The notes: generated by a model from the letters alone, not told the origin. A DNA stretch of 64,000 nucleotides from Prostheceraeus crozeri (GCA_907163375.1 CAJQUW010005296.1:372001-436000); one strand, 5' to 3'; counted from the first letter of the stretch, positions 37,430-47,960 are shown. Program-made: numbers and translations.

Positions 37430-38033
37430 ATGCCAAAACGTACTGCCGCGGAAGCTTTTTCGTTTTACATGCCGATTTTACTAAACTTAATTAAGAAGAG
37501 CAGAAGGAAACTGCGAATAAATACTTTGAAGAGTGGAAGTTAGAAATTCAATCGAGAAAGAAGAACAAATTGGACTCTCAAAAACAAGTGGAGGATATTA
37601 CAGTAAAAATAGAACAGTATCTGACCACTACTACAATTCCTCAGTTCAATGTTACAAAAGAACATTTCATTACCATCGAAGATAGTGCTACTATGATTTC
37701 AAAACTGATTGCAAGTGATAAAGTGCACCATGGGTCGTTGCTGAGAAGTGCTGCTTATCAAGGTTATGGATTTAAAAGAATTCTGGAATTGAGTGACAAT
37801 AAAAAAACAGATTTGTGGAAAACTTGGAACTATTTAGAATTTCCTATAACGTAAGTTATTGTTATTTCTTGATGACCTTATCAGATCTAAATCTACCACA
37901 CGTATTATTTTTAAATTCATCAATGCCCATTAGTTTTGTTAGAAAACATTTTAAAGAAATCAAAATTTATATAGAAAAATTGTATCAACCGACAACTATA
38001 GAAGAAATGAGGTTTGGTTCCCAAGAAGAATGA
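37430..38033 (+). pseudogene. Polinton gene of unknown function, predicted intron, broken 5' part
   Basis: An ATG at 37,430 opens MPKRTAAEAFSFYM, then the coding signal moves to another frame with an in-frame TAA near 37,490, continuing through KYFEEWKLEIQSRKK and LDSQKQVEDITVK. At 37,851 a consensus donor GTAAGT and at 37,942 an acceptor TTTTGTTAG define a 92-bp intron whose removal keeps the frame into KHFKEIKIYIEKL and a stop at 38,031-38,033. The product would be charged and helical, lying first in the element. The N-terminus faintly recalls HMG-type boxes, but I make no functional call. Confidence 0.55.
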
Positions 38034-38469
38034 ACATTAACTGTGTTGTTTCACTTTTTAAGATATGTGCAATGTACATACATATTTGATGTATACATAT
38101 TTATGAATACTTCTTTATAAGTAGTAACACATTTTGGATTATTTTGAAATGTAATTCTATTTTCTTTTGTTCTCCAGTCTCATGGTAGAAGACTGACATT
38201 GTATAGATCTATATTTCAGTATGTAACATAATCTTTGGTATTTAAGAATGATTCATGGAACTTAGTAGTATTGCATTTTGGATTATTTTGAAATGTAATT
38301 CAATTTTCTTTTGTTCTCCAGTCTCATGGTAGAAGACTGAGATTGTACAATTGTATGATAAGATTGATTGTTGTATTATTATATTTGATGCAAAATACAC
38401 TGCCGTTGTTTTCATTTTTCTGTACAAGAAGTAGACATTATTACAGTTATTGGAATTTATTTCATTTAA
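38034..38469. repeat. noncoding stretch with a 144-bp direct duplication
   Basis: 38,129-38,205 and 38,273-38,349 are near-identical (TTGGATTATTTTGAAATG, TTTTGTTCTCCAGTCTCATG, AGAAGACTGA). No gene. Confidence 0.8.
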
Positions 38470-38680
38470 AATGAATGATGAAAATCCGACAGTTATACTG
38501 AGTAATATAGGCGATATATGTCCTCAGGTTAATAACATGACTGAGTTTTTAAAAATAAACAGCAAACAAAACCACGTCAAATTTCGATTTAAATGAGATT
38601 GCTAAGCAATTGGGAATAAAGAATTTTCACATATTGATGAGTAATGAATTACTATTGATTAAAGATGTACGAAACAATAA
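38470..38680 (+). pseudogene. truncated duplicate of the protease gene 5' part
   Basis: Encodes, in two frames, a version of the start of the protease at 38,977: MTEFLKINSK then TTSNFDLNEIAKQLGIKNFH, compared with TTTNFDLKKIAYELGIKNFH in the intact gene. The match stops before the catalytic His; a 1-nt shift separates the two blocks. Confidence 0.85.
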
Positions 38681-38776
38681 CTCTACTAATAAAATGTACG
38701 AAACACTAACTCTACTAATAAAATGTAACAATGTAACGTTTTAATTTAGATTAAATTAAATCATTTCAAAATCGAA

Positions 38777-38937
38777 TAAGTAGTAAGGAAAGACATCATT
38801 AGAGAGCAGTTTTAAATCAATACCCCCCAAGTAGTAAGGAAAGTCATCATTATGAAACAGTTTTAAATCAATACCCCCCAAGTAGTAAGGAAAGTCATCA
38901 TTAGAGAACAGTTTTAAATCAATACCCCCTCCCTTCT
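38777..38937. repeat. three direct copies of a 51-52-bp unit
   Basis: Units contain AAGTAGTAAGGAAAG, CATCATTA and CAGTTTTAAATCAATACC followed by a C run. They end about 40 bp before the protease ATG and may be leader or promoter sequence. Confidence 0.88.
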
Positions 38938-38976
38938 GTCTTCTAGGGGTCCCTTAAGAAATTTTATTATTATAAA

Positions 38977-39468
38977 ATGAGCAACATAAAGGAGTTTTTT
39001 AAATTATATGGAGCGCAAACCACGACAAATTTCGACCTAAAGAAAATCGCATATGAATTAGGAATAAAGAATTTTCATGTTCTAATGAGAGCCGAATTAC
39101 AATTCCTAAAAAATAAGCCAACAGGAACCTTCAGTTCCCGGAACAAAGTTCCATCAATAACTATAAATTTCATAACAAATCTTCATACGTCAGATGAAAA
39201 AGGAATACATTGGTCTGCAGGTATCTTTAATAAAAATCGAGATAATTACTATTTCGACCGCCCGGAGGCTGAGAATTATTATTTTGACTCATACGGACTT
39301 CCACCTACAAACGAAGTCAAAAAATTACTTGGCAATGGTATTTATAATGCATTTCAAATTCAAAAACCAGGAACTACTTATTGTGGTCAATTATGTCTTT
39401 ATGTTTTATTTAAATTACAGGAAGGAGTACCATTTCTAGATATTATGTTAGAATTGAACGAACCGTAG
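38977..39468 (+). CDS. adenain-like C5 cysteine protease (virion maturation)
   Basis: 163 codons, open. The catalytic order of the adenovirus/Polinton protease is present: His in HWSAG (about residue 78), Asp in YFDSYGLPP (about 108), Gln in FQIQ, and the nucleophile in TTYCGQLCLYVLFK (about 138). Length is typical for Polinton proteases, shorter than adenain. It would cleave capsid precursors in assembling virions. A pair of GC-rich hairpins (39,124-39,152) lies in the segment before the catalytic His, and another pair follows the stop. A truncated duplicate precedes it at 38,470. Confidence 0.93.
   Translation: MSNIKEFFKLYGAQTTTNFDLKKIAYELGIKNFHVLMRAELQFLKNKPTGTFSSRNKVPSITINFITNLHTSDEKGIHWSAGIFNKNRDNYYFDRPEAENYYFDSYGLPPTNEVKKLLGNGIYNAFQIQKPGTTYCGQLCLYVLFKLQEGVPFLDIMLELNEP
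39124..39152. repeat. paired hairpins inside protease gene
   Basis: GGAAC-cttca-GTTCC (39,124-39,138), then GGAAC-aaa-GTTCC (39,140-39,152). Translated as part of the protein. Confidence 0.85.
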
Positions 39469-39475
39469 GTTCTAT

Positions 39476-39505
39476 GGCTACGCCTAACAAGGGAATTTCA
39501 TTCCC
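39476..39505. repeat. paired hairpins just after protease stop
   Basis: GGC-tac-GCC (39,476-39,484), then GGGAAT-ttc-ATTCCC (39,491-39,505). Same two-hairpin, 3-nt-loop plan as others in this element. Confidence 0.8.
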
Positions 39506-39542
39506 GAAACGTTAGTTCCGATAATAATGATAATAATGATAA

Positions 39543-40372
39543 TTAAAAATCAGTTCGTTGTAATTCATTTTGATAAAAACGGCCTCTGATATCCTCATTA
39601 TCTAAATCTTTAATTTCATAAGTAATCGGATAAGTTTGATTTATTTTAAAAATTTCAAATATTTCTTCAGTCCAATAGCCAACAAAGCCTTTTTCAAATT
39701 TATTCTTATATTTAAATATTCTAACTCTATCTCCAATTTTAAATTTCGGCTTAAGTTTCTGCAAATTTGGATTACTCTCATTCGAATAATTATTCTCGAA
39801 TATTTTTTTTCTTATCAAATCAGGGTCGTCAGAAGCATTCTTTGGAGTTTCTTCAATACCAGAATGAACTTTATTATTGTACTCTTCTACAACTCCTGGT
39901 AATATCTTCAACCATTTCTGATTTCTTTGCTCAGTAAATTTCTTGAATAATTTATTTTTTAACGTCCGATTGAATCTTTCTATCACTACAGCTTTTCCAG
40001 CGTTTTCAGTTGAATAAACAGTTTCAAATAGTGGCTGAACGTTTCTGTTATAAAATTCCGACCCTTTATCAACAAACAATTTCCTTGGCTTTCTATTACT
40101 TTCTTTAAAGATTTCTTCAAACGCATATTTAACTGATAGACCACTTTTATTTTTTAAAGGCTTTACCCAAGCATATCGGTGTATATAAATCTATAACGGT
40201 CAATGCGTATTTGTAGTCCCTTTCATTCGGCATATGAATAAGATCAGCACTCCAAATATCATCTTTATTAAATACTTTTACTTTCAATAAATATTTAGGC
40301 CTTCTGTATTCTTTATGAATTTCAGACGCGTAGGTTCGAGCGTTGCTCTCAGACAGCTTTTGCTGTCAGTTT
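39543..40372 (-). pseudogene. retroviral-type (rve) integrase, frameshifted, no ATG
   Basis: DDE catalytic core: Asp in DIWSADLIHM (about 40,245), Asp in FVDKGSEFYN and Glu in VIERFNRTLKNKLF, followed by HSGIEETP and a C-terminal chromo/SH3-like segment (FKIGDRVRIFKYKNKFEKGF). It would insert the element and make the 6-bp duplication. A 1-nt shift near 40,179 splits the core. The frame opens at a stop near 40,372 with no ATG before the core, and its start coincides with the paired hairpins that also end the PLA2 frame. An N-terminal zinc-binding domain is not visible. Confidence 0.88.
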
Positions 40373-40850
40373 CATCTATCCCCTGACCGAATAATATTTT
40401 AGCTTGTAAAGCTTTCTTAACAAACATTCTTTCAATTTTTTCTCTAAATGTAGGATTTCGAATACTATCTAATTCTTGAATCATCTTCTTATCAGCTGCA
40501 TGACGAGAACTTAGATCATGATTTCGATAAGCTAAATCATGCCTGTAAGCTGCGGCATCTACTCTATTTATTGTTCTTCACCTGGTTTCGGATTATTATT
40601 CTCATCTAGTCTTATATCTAGTCGAGTTCCTGGACCGGTATATGAATGACCAGGAAGATTTTTTTCTTTCGAATATTTACTCCAAATAAATCCAGGAAAG
40701 TTTTCTAATGTTTTTTGTATGTCACCTCCAATATGCTGACAATTTGAGTTTTTATTTTTGTTTAATAGATAATTCAATAAATCTAAATTACAAATTTTTA
40801 ATTTAATTAAATTTTCGGAATTTGTAGAATTCTTTTTAAAAGATAAAAAA
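40284..40850 (-). pseudogene. parvovirus-type phospholipase A2 domain protein, frameshifted
   Basis: Calcium-binding loop in HSYTGPGTRLDIRLDENN and catalytic dyad in AAYRHDLAYRNHDLSSRHAA, the signature of the PLA2 domain of parvovirus VP1 (Phospholip_A2_4). In parvoviruses this enzyme breaches the endosomal membrane during entry; a similar virion role is inferred here. The two motifs lie in different frames, shifted by 1 nt near 40,575. No ATG precedes the domain; the open frame reaches back toward 40,850, close behind the upstream gene's stop, so fusion to that gene cannot be excluded. The C-terminus is encoded by the hairpin pair at 40,338-40,367. Confidence 0.87.
40338..40367. repeat. paired hairpins at the PLA2/integrase junction
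   Basis: GAGC-gtt-GCTC (40,338-40,348), then GACAGC-tttt-GCTGTC (40,352-40,367). Translated in the PLA2 frame and, in another frame, at the head of the integrase. Confidence 0.85.
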
Positions 40851-40865
40851 AAGGTCCTGAGGTTA

Positions 40866-41348
40866 TTACCGAATCATACTAGGACTTAGATATATTCCAG
40901 AACCATCTTTAGTTTCTTTAATTTCAATTAAATCATCAACATTGTGGAGAATATTTTTAAGAACTCGTTTTCCTTCATCAACTAATTTTAATTTACTAAT
41001 AAAATTATCTACTACTCCTTCACCCCTAGCAACTTTCACTAACTCTCTATTATTACGTTTTTGTTCTTCTAATGCTGCCTTCTCTGATTTATTTTTATTT
41101 ACTGCTTGGACAATACCAGCTGTCCCACCTGCAACACTTCCTGCAGCTGCTATGCCACCTATTATTAGTGGAATTAATGGGAGAATCCCGCCAATCTTTT
41201 CTTCTTGTAATTGAATATTCTCTATCATTGGTTTACTTATGTAATACTTTTTTTTGTTAATCGTAATAGTTTTAGGTGTATTTTTGTCAACAATATTACG
41301 TAATTTTAATTCAACAGTTTTATTATTATTACTTCTCGCTTGCGACAT
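40866..41348 (-). CDS. minor virion protein with glycine-rich hydrophobic segment (pVI-like position)
   Basis: 160 codons, open. A basic N-terminus (NKKKYYISKP) precedes a long hydrophobic Gly/Ala segment (IGGILPLIPLIIGGIAAAGS, residues about 52-75), then a charged helical part and a C-terminal GSGIYLSPSM. Polintons and adintoviruses carry comparable small membrane-active virion proteins next to PLA2; I infer that role from position and composition, not from a recognised domain. Confidence 0.6.
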   Translation of the reverse strand: MSQARSNNNKTVELKLRNIVDKNTPKTITINKKKYYISKPMIENIQLQEEKIGGILPLIPLIIGGIAAAGSVAGGTAGIVQAVNKNKSEKAALEEQKRNNRELVKVARGEGVVDNFISKLKLVDEGKRVLKNILHNVDDLIEIKETKDGSGIYLSPSMIR

Positions 41349-41353
41349 TTTTA

Positions 41354-41490
41354 ATAAAAAAATTTTAAGTTATCAAAAATTTTAATCTATTCTAGTTATG
41401 AAAAATTTTAAGTTAAGAATTTTTAATCTATTCTAGTTATGAAAAAATTTTAAGTTACCAAAAAATTTTAATCTATTCTAGTTATGAAAA
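41354..41490. repeat. three direct copies of a 40-50-bp AT-rich unit
   Basis: TTTTAATCTATTCTAGTTATG recurs with TTTTAAGTTA spacers between the capsid gene and the next gene. Confidence 0.85.
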
Positions 41491-41503
41491 AAATTAATTA
41501 ATC

Positions 41504-41525
41504 GACGAAGTCTTGGGCTTTAGCC
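41504..41525. repeat. paired hairpins over the capsid gene stop codon
   Basis: GAC-gaa-GTC (41,504-41,512), then GGCT-tt-AGCC (41,516-41,525). The stop codon lies within the second stem-loop. Confidence 0.7.
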
Positions 41526-42854
41526 GATCCTAGCCATCTTTCCATTAAGAATTTCAATAGAATATTTTACAAAATCTAGCAATAAACCATAAGCCATCAA
41601 TGAAGTTGTGGAATCTTTTTTTTCAATATTAATTGTTACATCAAAACCAGTCTTGATAATATCTTCAGATTGTGCACTTAAATCGAAACAGAAAACAGGA
41701 TATAAATGTCTCCAATCTCCAGGAGTTAATTGTGGTTCAACTCCAAATTCTATACAGAGATTTTGATAAGAATCATATCCTTCCATAAATTGATTATTGG
41801 TATCATCGAATCTTAATGGATCAATTGGATATCGGGTTTGATTTAATGAAACTTGTAAACTTCGAATTGTATTAATATGGAAGAGATTATTGTTCTTATC
41901 AAAACTTGGAGAATTATTTCTTTGAAATGTTAGTAATAAATATCTTGGAGTATTCGCAGTTCTAGTAAAATGCCAGTTAAATCTTTGTTCGGAAAAAGTT
42001 ACTGAACTAGCAGTACGCTTTAGAAAATTAACTGGAATTGGCTTGTTAGTATTTAATCTTTTTGCAATAGCTGTTTCAATCTCTAAACTAGGAGTAATAT
42101 GCTTAATCCACCATTCAAGTCTATCAATTTTTAGATATGCTTTTTTTTAGTCTTACCAAAAAAGATTAATTCATTATTTGCTGTCCGATGAATTACTAAT
42201 TTAAATTTTAATTGATAAGATATTTTATCATAATCTAAATATCTGAATAATGGAGACAATGACCAATTTACTGTCTGTTTACTTTTATTGTTAAATTCAC
42301 GTCTTTCTTTATATGCATCATTATTTGTTTTATTTAAATGTTTTGCAATATTTTCTACATCTTTCGCAATTCCTGCTGCATCTGTTCCAGCGTGAGTTAA
42401 ATCATCAACAATTATACCATCATTAGTATCAGGAAACCAACCTTCGATTTCATACTTTTTATTATTTTCACCAATTGTTACAAATCTAAGCATTGTATCA
42501 ATTACACCTGGAGAATCACTTATTGTTTCTATATTTTGAGTTGCAACATCTAAACGCATTTGTGTAAATAATTTTTGGAAAAAAATTATTCTCTAATGCA
42601 ATATTATCGGTATCTGGCAATGGTGTTGTAAAATTGGCATCACTATATAAAGAATATTCACAGTGTAAAAATGAATCAGGTAGATATAAAAAACTCTGCT
42701 GATTATCAACTTCAAAAATTAAATCACCTCCAGTATTTACTCTACTGGAAGATCCGGGATTCATAGCAATTCTTATATAGTCATTCTTTTTTTGATTGTA
42801 ACTGACGAACGGAGGATCGTCTAATCTAAATTTATTTTCAATTAGCGAAGACAT
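41520..42854 (-). pseudogene. predicted major capsid protein, two homopolymer frameshifts
   Basis: About 445 codons in three frames. Start MSSLIENKFRLDDPP at 42,854, then YIRIAMNPGSSSRVNTGGD and YLPDSFLHCEYSLYS; later LEWWIKHITPSLE, TARTANTP-like and FMEGYDSYQNL segments. The pattern of an early aromatic-basic motif, a DLIFEV strand and LPDSFLHCEYSL resembles the double-jelly-roll capsid proteins of Polintons (order: charged start, ..YI.., I.F.V.., ..YLDL..). Assignment rests on this, on size and on gene position; structure prediction is needed. 1-nt shifts occur in an A/T run near 42,575 and a T8 run at 42,141-42,148. Confidence 0.62.
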
Positions 42855-42970
42855 TTTTATAAAAAATAATTTGACTTTTTGTTTTTTCTCACACACAGAA
42901 AAAATTTTTGCTAAAACATAATTTTACTAAAAAAATTTTACAAAAAAATAATTTTACTAAAAAATATACT

Positions 42971-43540
42971 TTAGAATTTTGCTAGACCAGCTCCGTTACA
43001 GCTTTGCTGGTTAAACCGAAGGTTGCTACTCACGCCATTTCCTCTTATTTCTTCAATGGAACGTTTTATGGCTACGCCTGATTTCTTCTTATGTTTACTA
43101 TCAGACGGTGCTCCGCTCCTCAAGGTTTCACCCCCTACAGCTATCTTAGCAATTTTATTTTTTGTTTCCTCTGAAAATTTTTTTAAATTTTTTAGTTCTT
43201 CAGAATAATTTCTAAGTTTACGAATAGCTTCTAGTTGTTTTAATTCGCTTTGAGACTTAACAGCATTTGATATTGCACTAGCTGTACTACCTATAGCAGC
43301 TGCTCCTTTTGCAGCAGATGAAATCAAATCTTTATTATTTTTAATTAAGTTAACGATACTTCCAATACCAGAAAAGATGCCAGCTCCTTCTTTTTGAACG
43401 GCACCTGCGGTGGCTAGGAACTTTTGTGTTCCGATTGTTTCTACACTGTCATAATGGTAAACAGATTTCATAGATGGTTCATGAGCAATTTTTTGATTTG
43501 AAGCAAAATGTTTAAGATTGTGTTTATAAATTATAGGCAT
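42971..43540 (-). CDS. small virion-like protein with Gly/Ala amphipathic segment
   Basis: 189 codons, open. Contains GAGIFSGIGSIVNLIKNNKD, a Gly/Ala-rich GAAAIGSTASAISNAV segment, a long charged helix and a basic tail (KHKKKSGVAIKRS). The first half could be membrane-active like adenovirus pVI or VP-type small proteins. No domain recognised. A hairpin pair at 43,402-43,432 encodes part of the N-terminal region and GGC-tac-GCC recurs at 43,070-43,078. Confidence 0.55.
   Translation of the reverse strand: MPIIYKHNLKHFASNQKIAHEPSMKSVYHYDSVETIGTQKFLATAGAVQKEGAGIFSGIGSIVNLIKNNKDLISSAAKGAAAIGSTASAISNAVKSQSELKQLEAIRKLRNYSEELKNLKKFSEETKNKIAKIAVGGETLRSGAPSDSKHKKKSGVAIKRSIEEIRGNGVSSNLRFNQQSCNGAGLAKF
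43402..43432. repeat. paired hairpins inside small virion-like gene
   Basis: CACC-tgc-GGTG (43,402-43,412), then GGAAC-ttttgt-GTTCC (43,417-43,432). Confidence 0.75.
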
Positions 43541-43581
43541 TTTTATGATTAAATTTGACTTTTGGGAAAAATATCTACGTG

Positions 43582-44469
43582 TTAAGATTTACGTTTGTGA
43601 ATGGACAACAACTTCGAGATAACTTTATTAATTGACTGCTGTACTTTATCTATTGCGTCAAGCAGCGTGTGATGTATTTTAATTTCTTTTCTATTAACTT
43701 GCATTTTCTGCTGATTAATCTTCAATGCCGTTTTAAGAGCATTTAACTTTCATTTATGAACATCTAATTGTCTTTTAACAGCATCTAACTGTTCTTTATT
43801 TTCTTTAGAGTTTTCTTGTAAATTTTTCTTTAATTCATTTTCTAAATTGATTTTAAGAGTTTTCATTTTATCAACTTTTTGATTAAGTGAGTTTACTTCA
43901 TTTATTATTCTATTCATCTTTTTCATTTGTTGAGTAATTTTAGAACTTAATTCATCAACACTTTTTTGGAATGTAGCTTGTAACTGCTTTAAATTTTTTT
44001 TAATTCTTTCAGGTAGTTTTTCTATTTCATCTTCTAATTGTTCTTTCAATAGTTGTATCTGATGTTTATTTTTAATGACTGCCGATTTTAACTTTATAGA
44101 AAGTAATATTAAAATTTTTGTTTGTTCAGAAATCTTTTTAAATAGTTTTGCTATATCTGCTTCTAGCTCTCTATCCTTTTTATCAAGTTTTAATAATTTT
44201 TCGTTTAATGATTTGTCATTAAGTTTAAGCAACTTTAATTCATTCATCAGTGGAACCAAAACATCCTTTATATAGTTTTCTTTTAAGTCATTGATTTGTG
44301 TATCAACATATTGTTTATTTGTCAACTCTGTATTTTGTTGCGGAAGAATAGAAAGATGCAATGGACCAGATAAAACGTCTCCAGTTTTCATAATATAATT
44401 TTCTATCTCTATTTCTAATTCACGATTATTCGGGATATATGCACCTCCACCAACATTTGGTAACATCAT
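43582..44469 (-). pseudogene. fibre-like coiled-coil protein with in-frame TGA
   Basis: Start MMLPNVGGGAYIPNN at 44,469. Residues about 30-58 hold MKTGDVLSGPLHL and ELTNKQYVDTQI, the motif of phage tail-fibre shafts (G..MsGpL.L...p....a.nK.YVD). About 200 residues of charged heptad-like coiled coil follow. A TGA at 43,750-43,752 is followed in the same frame by another 56 coiled-coil codons ending at 43,582, so the stop is likely a lesion. By position and motif this is a trimeric receptor-binding or spike-shaft protein; receptor and head domain are not identifiable. Confidence 0.72.
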
Positions 44470-44543
44470 TTTATAACAATAAAAAAAATAAAATTTTTTC
44501 TAATAAAAATAAAAATAATTTTTTTTCTAATAAAAATAAAAAA

Positions 44544-45816
44544 ATGGAAAAACCAAATTTAAGAAAATTATATTCGTCCGCATCATCCTGTTCTTATTAT
44601 TCGACGAGATCAACGGGATTTGATAATAAATGTTTTGATAATAATAATAATAATCCATGTATAGATGTTAATATTTTAATTCAATTACAAGCCGAAATAT
44701 TTAGAGAACAGACTAAAGGTTTACCTTCCATAGAAACTAACTATTGTTTATTTCCAGGAGACCCTTTTATAAAATTTATGGAGATTGTAAGCAAATATAA
44801 TGATGTAGCTTATGTGGAATTAAATAAAGAAAATATGGTTATAATAGGTCATAATAACGTTTATGGATTTATTAGAGCAGTGTTACCAATTAGTAATACT
44901 GAATGGATAGAAAATAAAATTATTAGTTATATCAATATTAAAGAATTAGTTAAAAAATTAAAATCTTTTTCGAAGGAAAAAATTAGATTATTTGTTGATG
45001 AACAAAATTAATATAACATTCACATAGAGAGTAAAAAACATAATGAAGAATTATTATGTTAGGTATATTATAGAGACACAATTTATAAACAAGAAACATT
45101 AGAAATGCCCCAAAGATATGATGATGATACTTATATAGGATTATATTCCAACTTAAATATTAATTTATTAAAATCTTATATAAATGGTTTAACTCAACAA
45201 GAGAAAATTTATATGTGGACTACACCTTATACTATTAACAATGACCATAATCATAATCATAATAATCCTCTGAATCATATTGAAGAATCTTATGATAATA
45301 ATGATGATTCTGAAACACCTGAAAAAGGTGTAAATGGTAAAAAAGATTATAAAAATATTAGTAATTATAAAAAATTTATCTAAATTTCATTTTCTTACAA
45401 TTGAAAATAATAATGATGGTATAGTTGAAGATACTGTTAGACAACTATGTGTCGGGTCTACAAAATTTAAATTAGGATTTACATCTAATCAATTTAAAAT
45501 TTTATCATCTTTAATAAAAACTAAAACTGATTCAGATTATGGTGGTGTTATTAAATTTTCCAAAAGAGATCAAAGACCAATATTTTTCTCTATTATATTA
45601 TTATCAGATAAGAAATGTAATTTAGAATTAGATATTCCTATCAGGGAATGGTATCCTATCAGGGAATGGCATCCTATACCAAAAAGTGTAATTTATGATG
45701 TTGAAGAAACAATTTATGATGATGATGAAGAATCAATTGATGATGATGATGAAGAATCAATAGTTAGTGAAAAAAAATTTAAATTATCTTTTGATAAAAC
45801 TTTGATTAAACTATGA
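44544..45816 (+). pseudogene. unknown Polinton gene with two stops and a shift
   Basis: ATG at 44,544 in an A-rich leader (AAAATAAAAAAATGGAAA) also found before the polymerase gene. 156 codons to a TAA at 45,009, then TAG at 45,060, both in frame with the following MPQRYDDDTYIGLYSNLN segment; a 1-nt shift near 45,350 leads into VRQLCVGSTKFKLGFTSNQF and a repeated REWYPIREWHPIP. The C-terminal part is very acidic (DDDEESIDDDDEES). No family recognised; probably one gene of about 420 codons. Confidence 0.5.
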
Positions 45817-45875
45817 TTAAACTTAATATGATAAAACTTAATATGATAAAACTTAATATGATAAAGAAAATAAAA
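45815..45875. repeat. 17-bp direct repeat, about four copies
   Basis: AACTTAATATGATAAA repeated head to tail at the end of the preceding gene. Confidence 0.85.
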
Positions 45876-46231
45876 TAACTTAGGAACGTGAAATATATAA
45901 TAATATAAAATAACACTCAAGTCCTTGATATTAGAATGTTTATATCTAAAATTAAAACACAATTTTTTCCTTAAAAAATAAAAAAATGGAAAATACCAAG
46001 TTTTATTGTAACTTATGTAAAAAAAAGTTGCAAACAAAAAGAAGTTATCAATCTCATTTGAATAGTAAATTGCATTTACAAAATGTAGAACGAGTTGATG
46101 AAGGAAATATATTAAAATTAAATAGTTATAAAAACTATCTAGAAACATTGCCTACTGATATAAAAGTTAAAAAAATGTTTGATGATTATTCACATTTGGA
46201 ATATAAAAAAGTTTTTAATAGTGAAGATGAA

Positions 46232-46273
46232 CATGTACATGGGACATCGGGGATGTCTTCCAGGGCTTCGCCC
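46232..46273. repeat. triple palindrome in polymerase gene, copy 1
   Basis: CATGTACATG (46,232-46,241), GACATC-ggg-GATGTC (46,243-46,257), GGGC-ttc-GCCC (46,263-46,273). Confidence 0.92.
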
Positions 46274-46391
46274 GCACCAGATGGAAGATATTTATTTAGC
46301 GATACTGATGAATTTAACGAAATAGATGAATTTGATGAAATTAAAAAAACCGATGAAGCGGTAACAGATATAAAATATTTATTTAAACAGT

Positions 46392-46432
46392 CCGTGCACG
46401 GGACATCAAAGATGTCTTCCAGGGCTTCGCCC
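46392..46432. repeat. triple palindrome in polymerase gene, copy 2
   Basis: CCGTGCACGG (46,392-46,401), GACATC-aaa-GATGTC (46,402-46,416), GGGC-ttc-GCCC (46,422-46,432). Same layout and orientation as copy 1; the first palindrome differs by paired changes. Confidence 0.92.
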
Positions 46433-47960
46433 GTTGAACATAATGAAACCGATGAAACTTTTTATAATGTATTAACAAACTTTTATAATATATTTAAGAA
46501 ATCTTTCAAATGTTATATGAATGTAGAAGTACTTTATACAAAAAATGGACATGATGGAATTCCTGAAGAAAAAATACAAGGACATTTTACAAATTCGCAA
46601 GAAATTCATAATGTAAATGATATACAACCCATATTTGAATCGATGATACTTAAATTAGAAAATTGTATAATTGAAGCCCAGTTACGTGAATCTGGTTGGA
46701 GATTTGTTAAAATACTATCTAAGAAAATAGTAAATGATAAATATAAAAATAACACTGTTGGTAGTTATGTTCCTTTGCCTTTCAGTTCACCGCAAATAAT
46801 CAACATAAAAAATGAAGATGATTGTTGTTTTCTGTGGAGTATTATAGCACATTTACATCCTGCAGAATATCACAAAGAAAGACTAAGTCATTATAATAAA
46901 GAAGAATACATAAAGGAATTTAATCTCTCTGATGGCTTACATGAATTTCCATATGATTATAATAGGTTAATAAAGTTTCATAAAAAGAATAAAAATTTAA
47001 TAGAAGTAAATGTTTTTGAATTAAATGTGAATTATGTTTCTATTGGTAAAATTACTCCACTTTACTCAGATTCAAAAAAATTTTATTTGAATAATAAAAA
47101 TTTATGTCAATCAGAAATAGTACATAATGATAGGGGAAATTACATGCATCATAATATTTTTTACCAAGGAAATTTAATATGTACTGAAAAATTTCAAATT
47201 GTTAAAACACTATCACCAATAATGATTAATCATTATAATTATAAAGGACGTAATTATAATTATGATTATGATTCCGATTATTTATCTTTATCTTTAGAAT
47301 ATCAATAAAAATTACAAAATTTAAATGAAAGTTTACAAAAATGTAAAACAGATTATCAACAACAAACAAAAATATTAGTACAAGAATATGGCCATAAATA
47401 TCAAAATAAGATAGAAACGATTCAAAAATTAAATGAAGACAATAAAGAATTAAATAATGAGGAAAATGAAACCAATCAAAAAATAAATGAATCTTTAAAA
47501 AAATGTCTACAACAATATAAAGAACAATATGAATAAAGAATTAGTTATCAGCTACAAATATTAAATCAAAATTTTCATCGAAATACATTTAATCTTGCAA
47601 AAGAAATTGATGAAACACATGAAATATATCAAGATAAATTTGAAAAACTAGAACAGACAAAACAGCCGGCACAAGCGAATATTTTATATTATCAGGGTCA
47701 TTTTATATTGTGTAAAGATGTTTCTATGTTTACAAAAACTTCAGATAATACAAATTTTCCTTGTCTTCAATGTATGACAAGTTTTAGAACTAAAGAAGAA
47801 ATGAATAGACATTTGGAGAATTGTCAACAAAATGAAGCAGTCAGAAACACATTTCCAAAAGATGATTATTTAGAATATAATAAATGGTATTTTAAAAATA
47901 AAGTACCCTTTACTATTTATTGTGATTTTGAAGCATATAATGTTAATATGACACAAAATC

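Noticed and set aside
44075-44275. Ser/Phe-rich plus-strand frame, and similar frames opposite 45.7-46.1 kb
   Set aside because: Antisense shadows of coiled-coil and acidic coding sequence.
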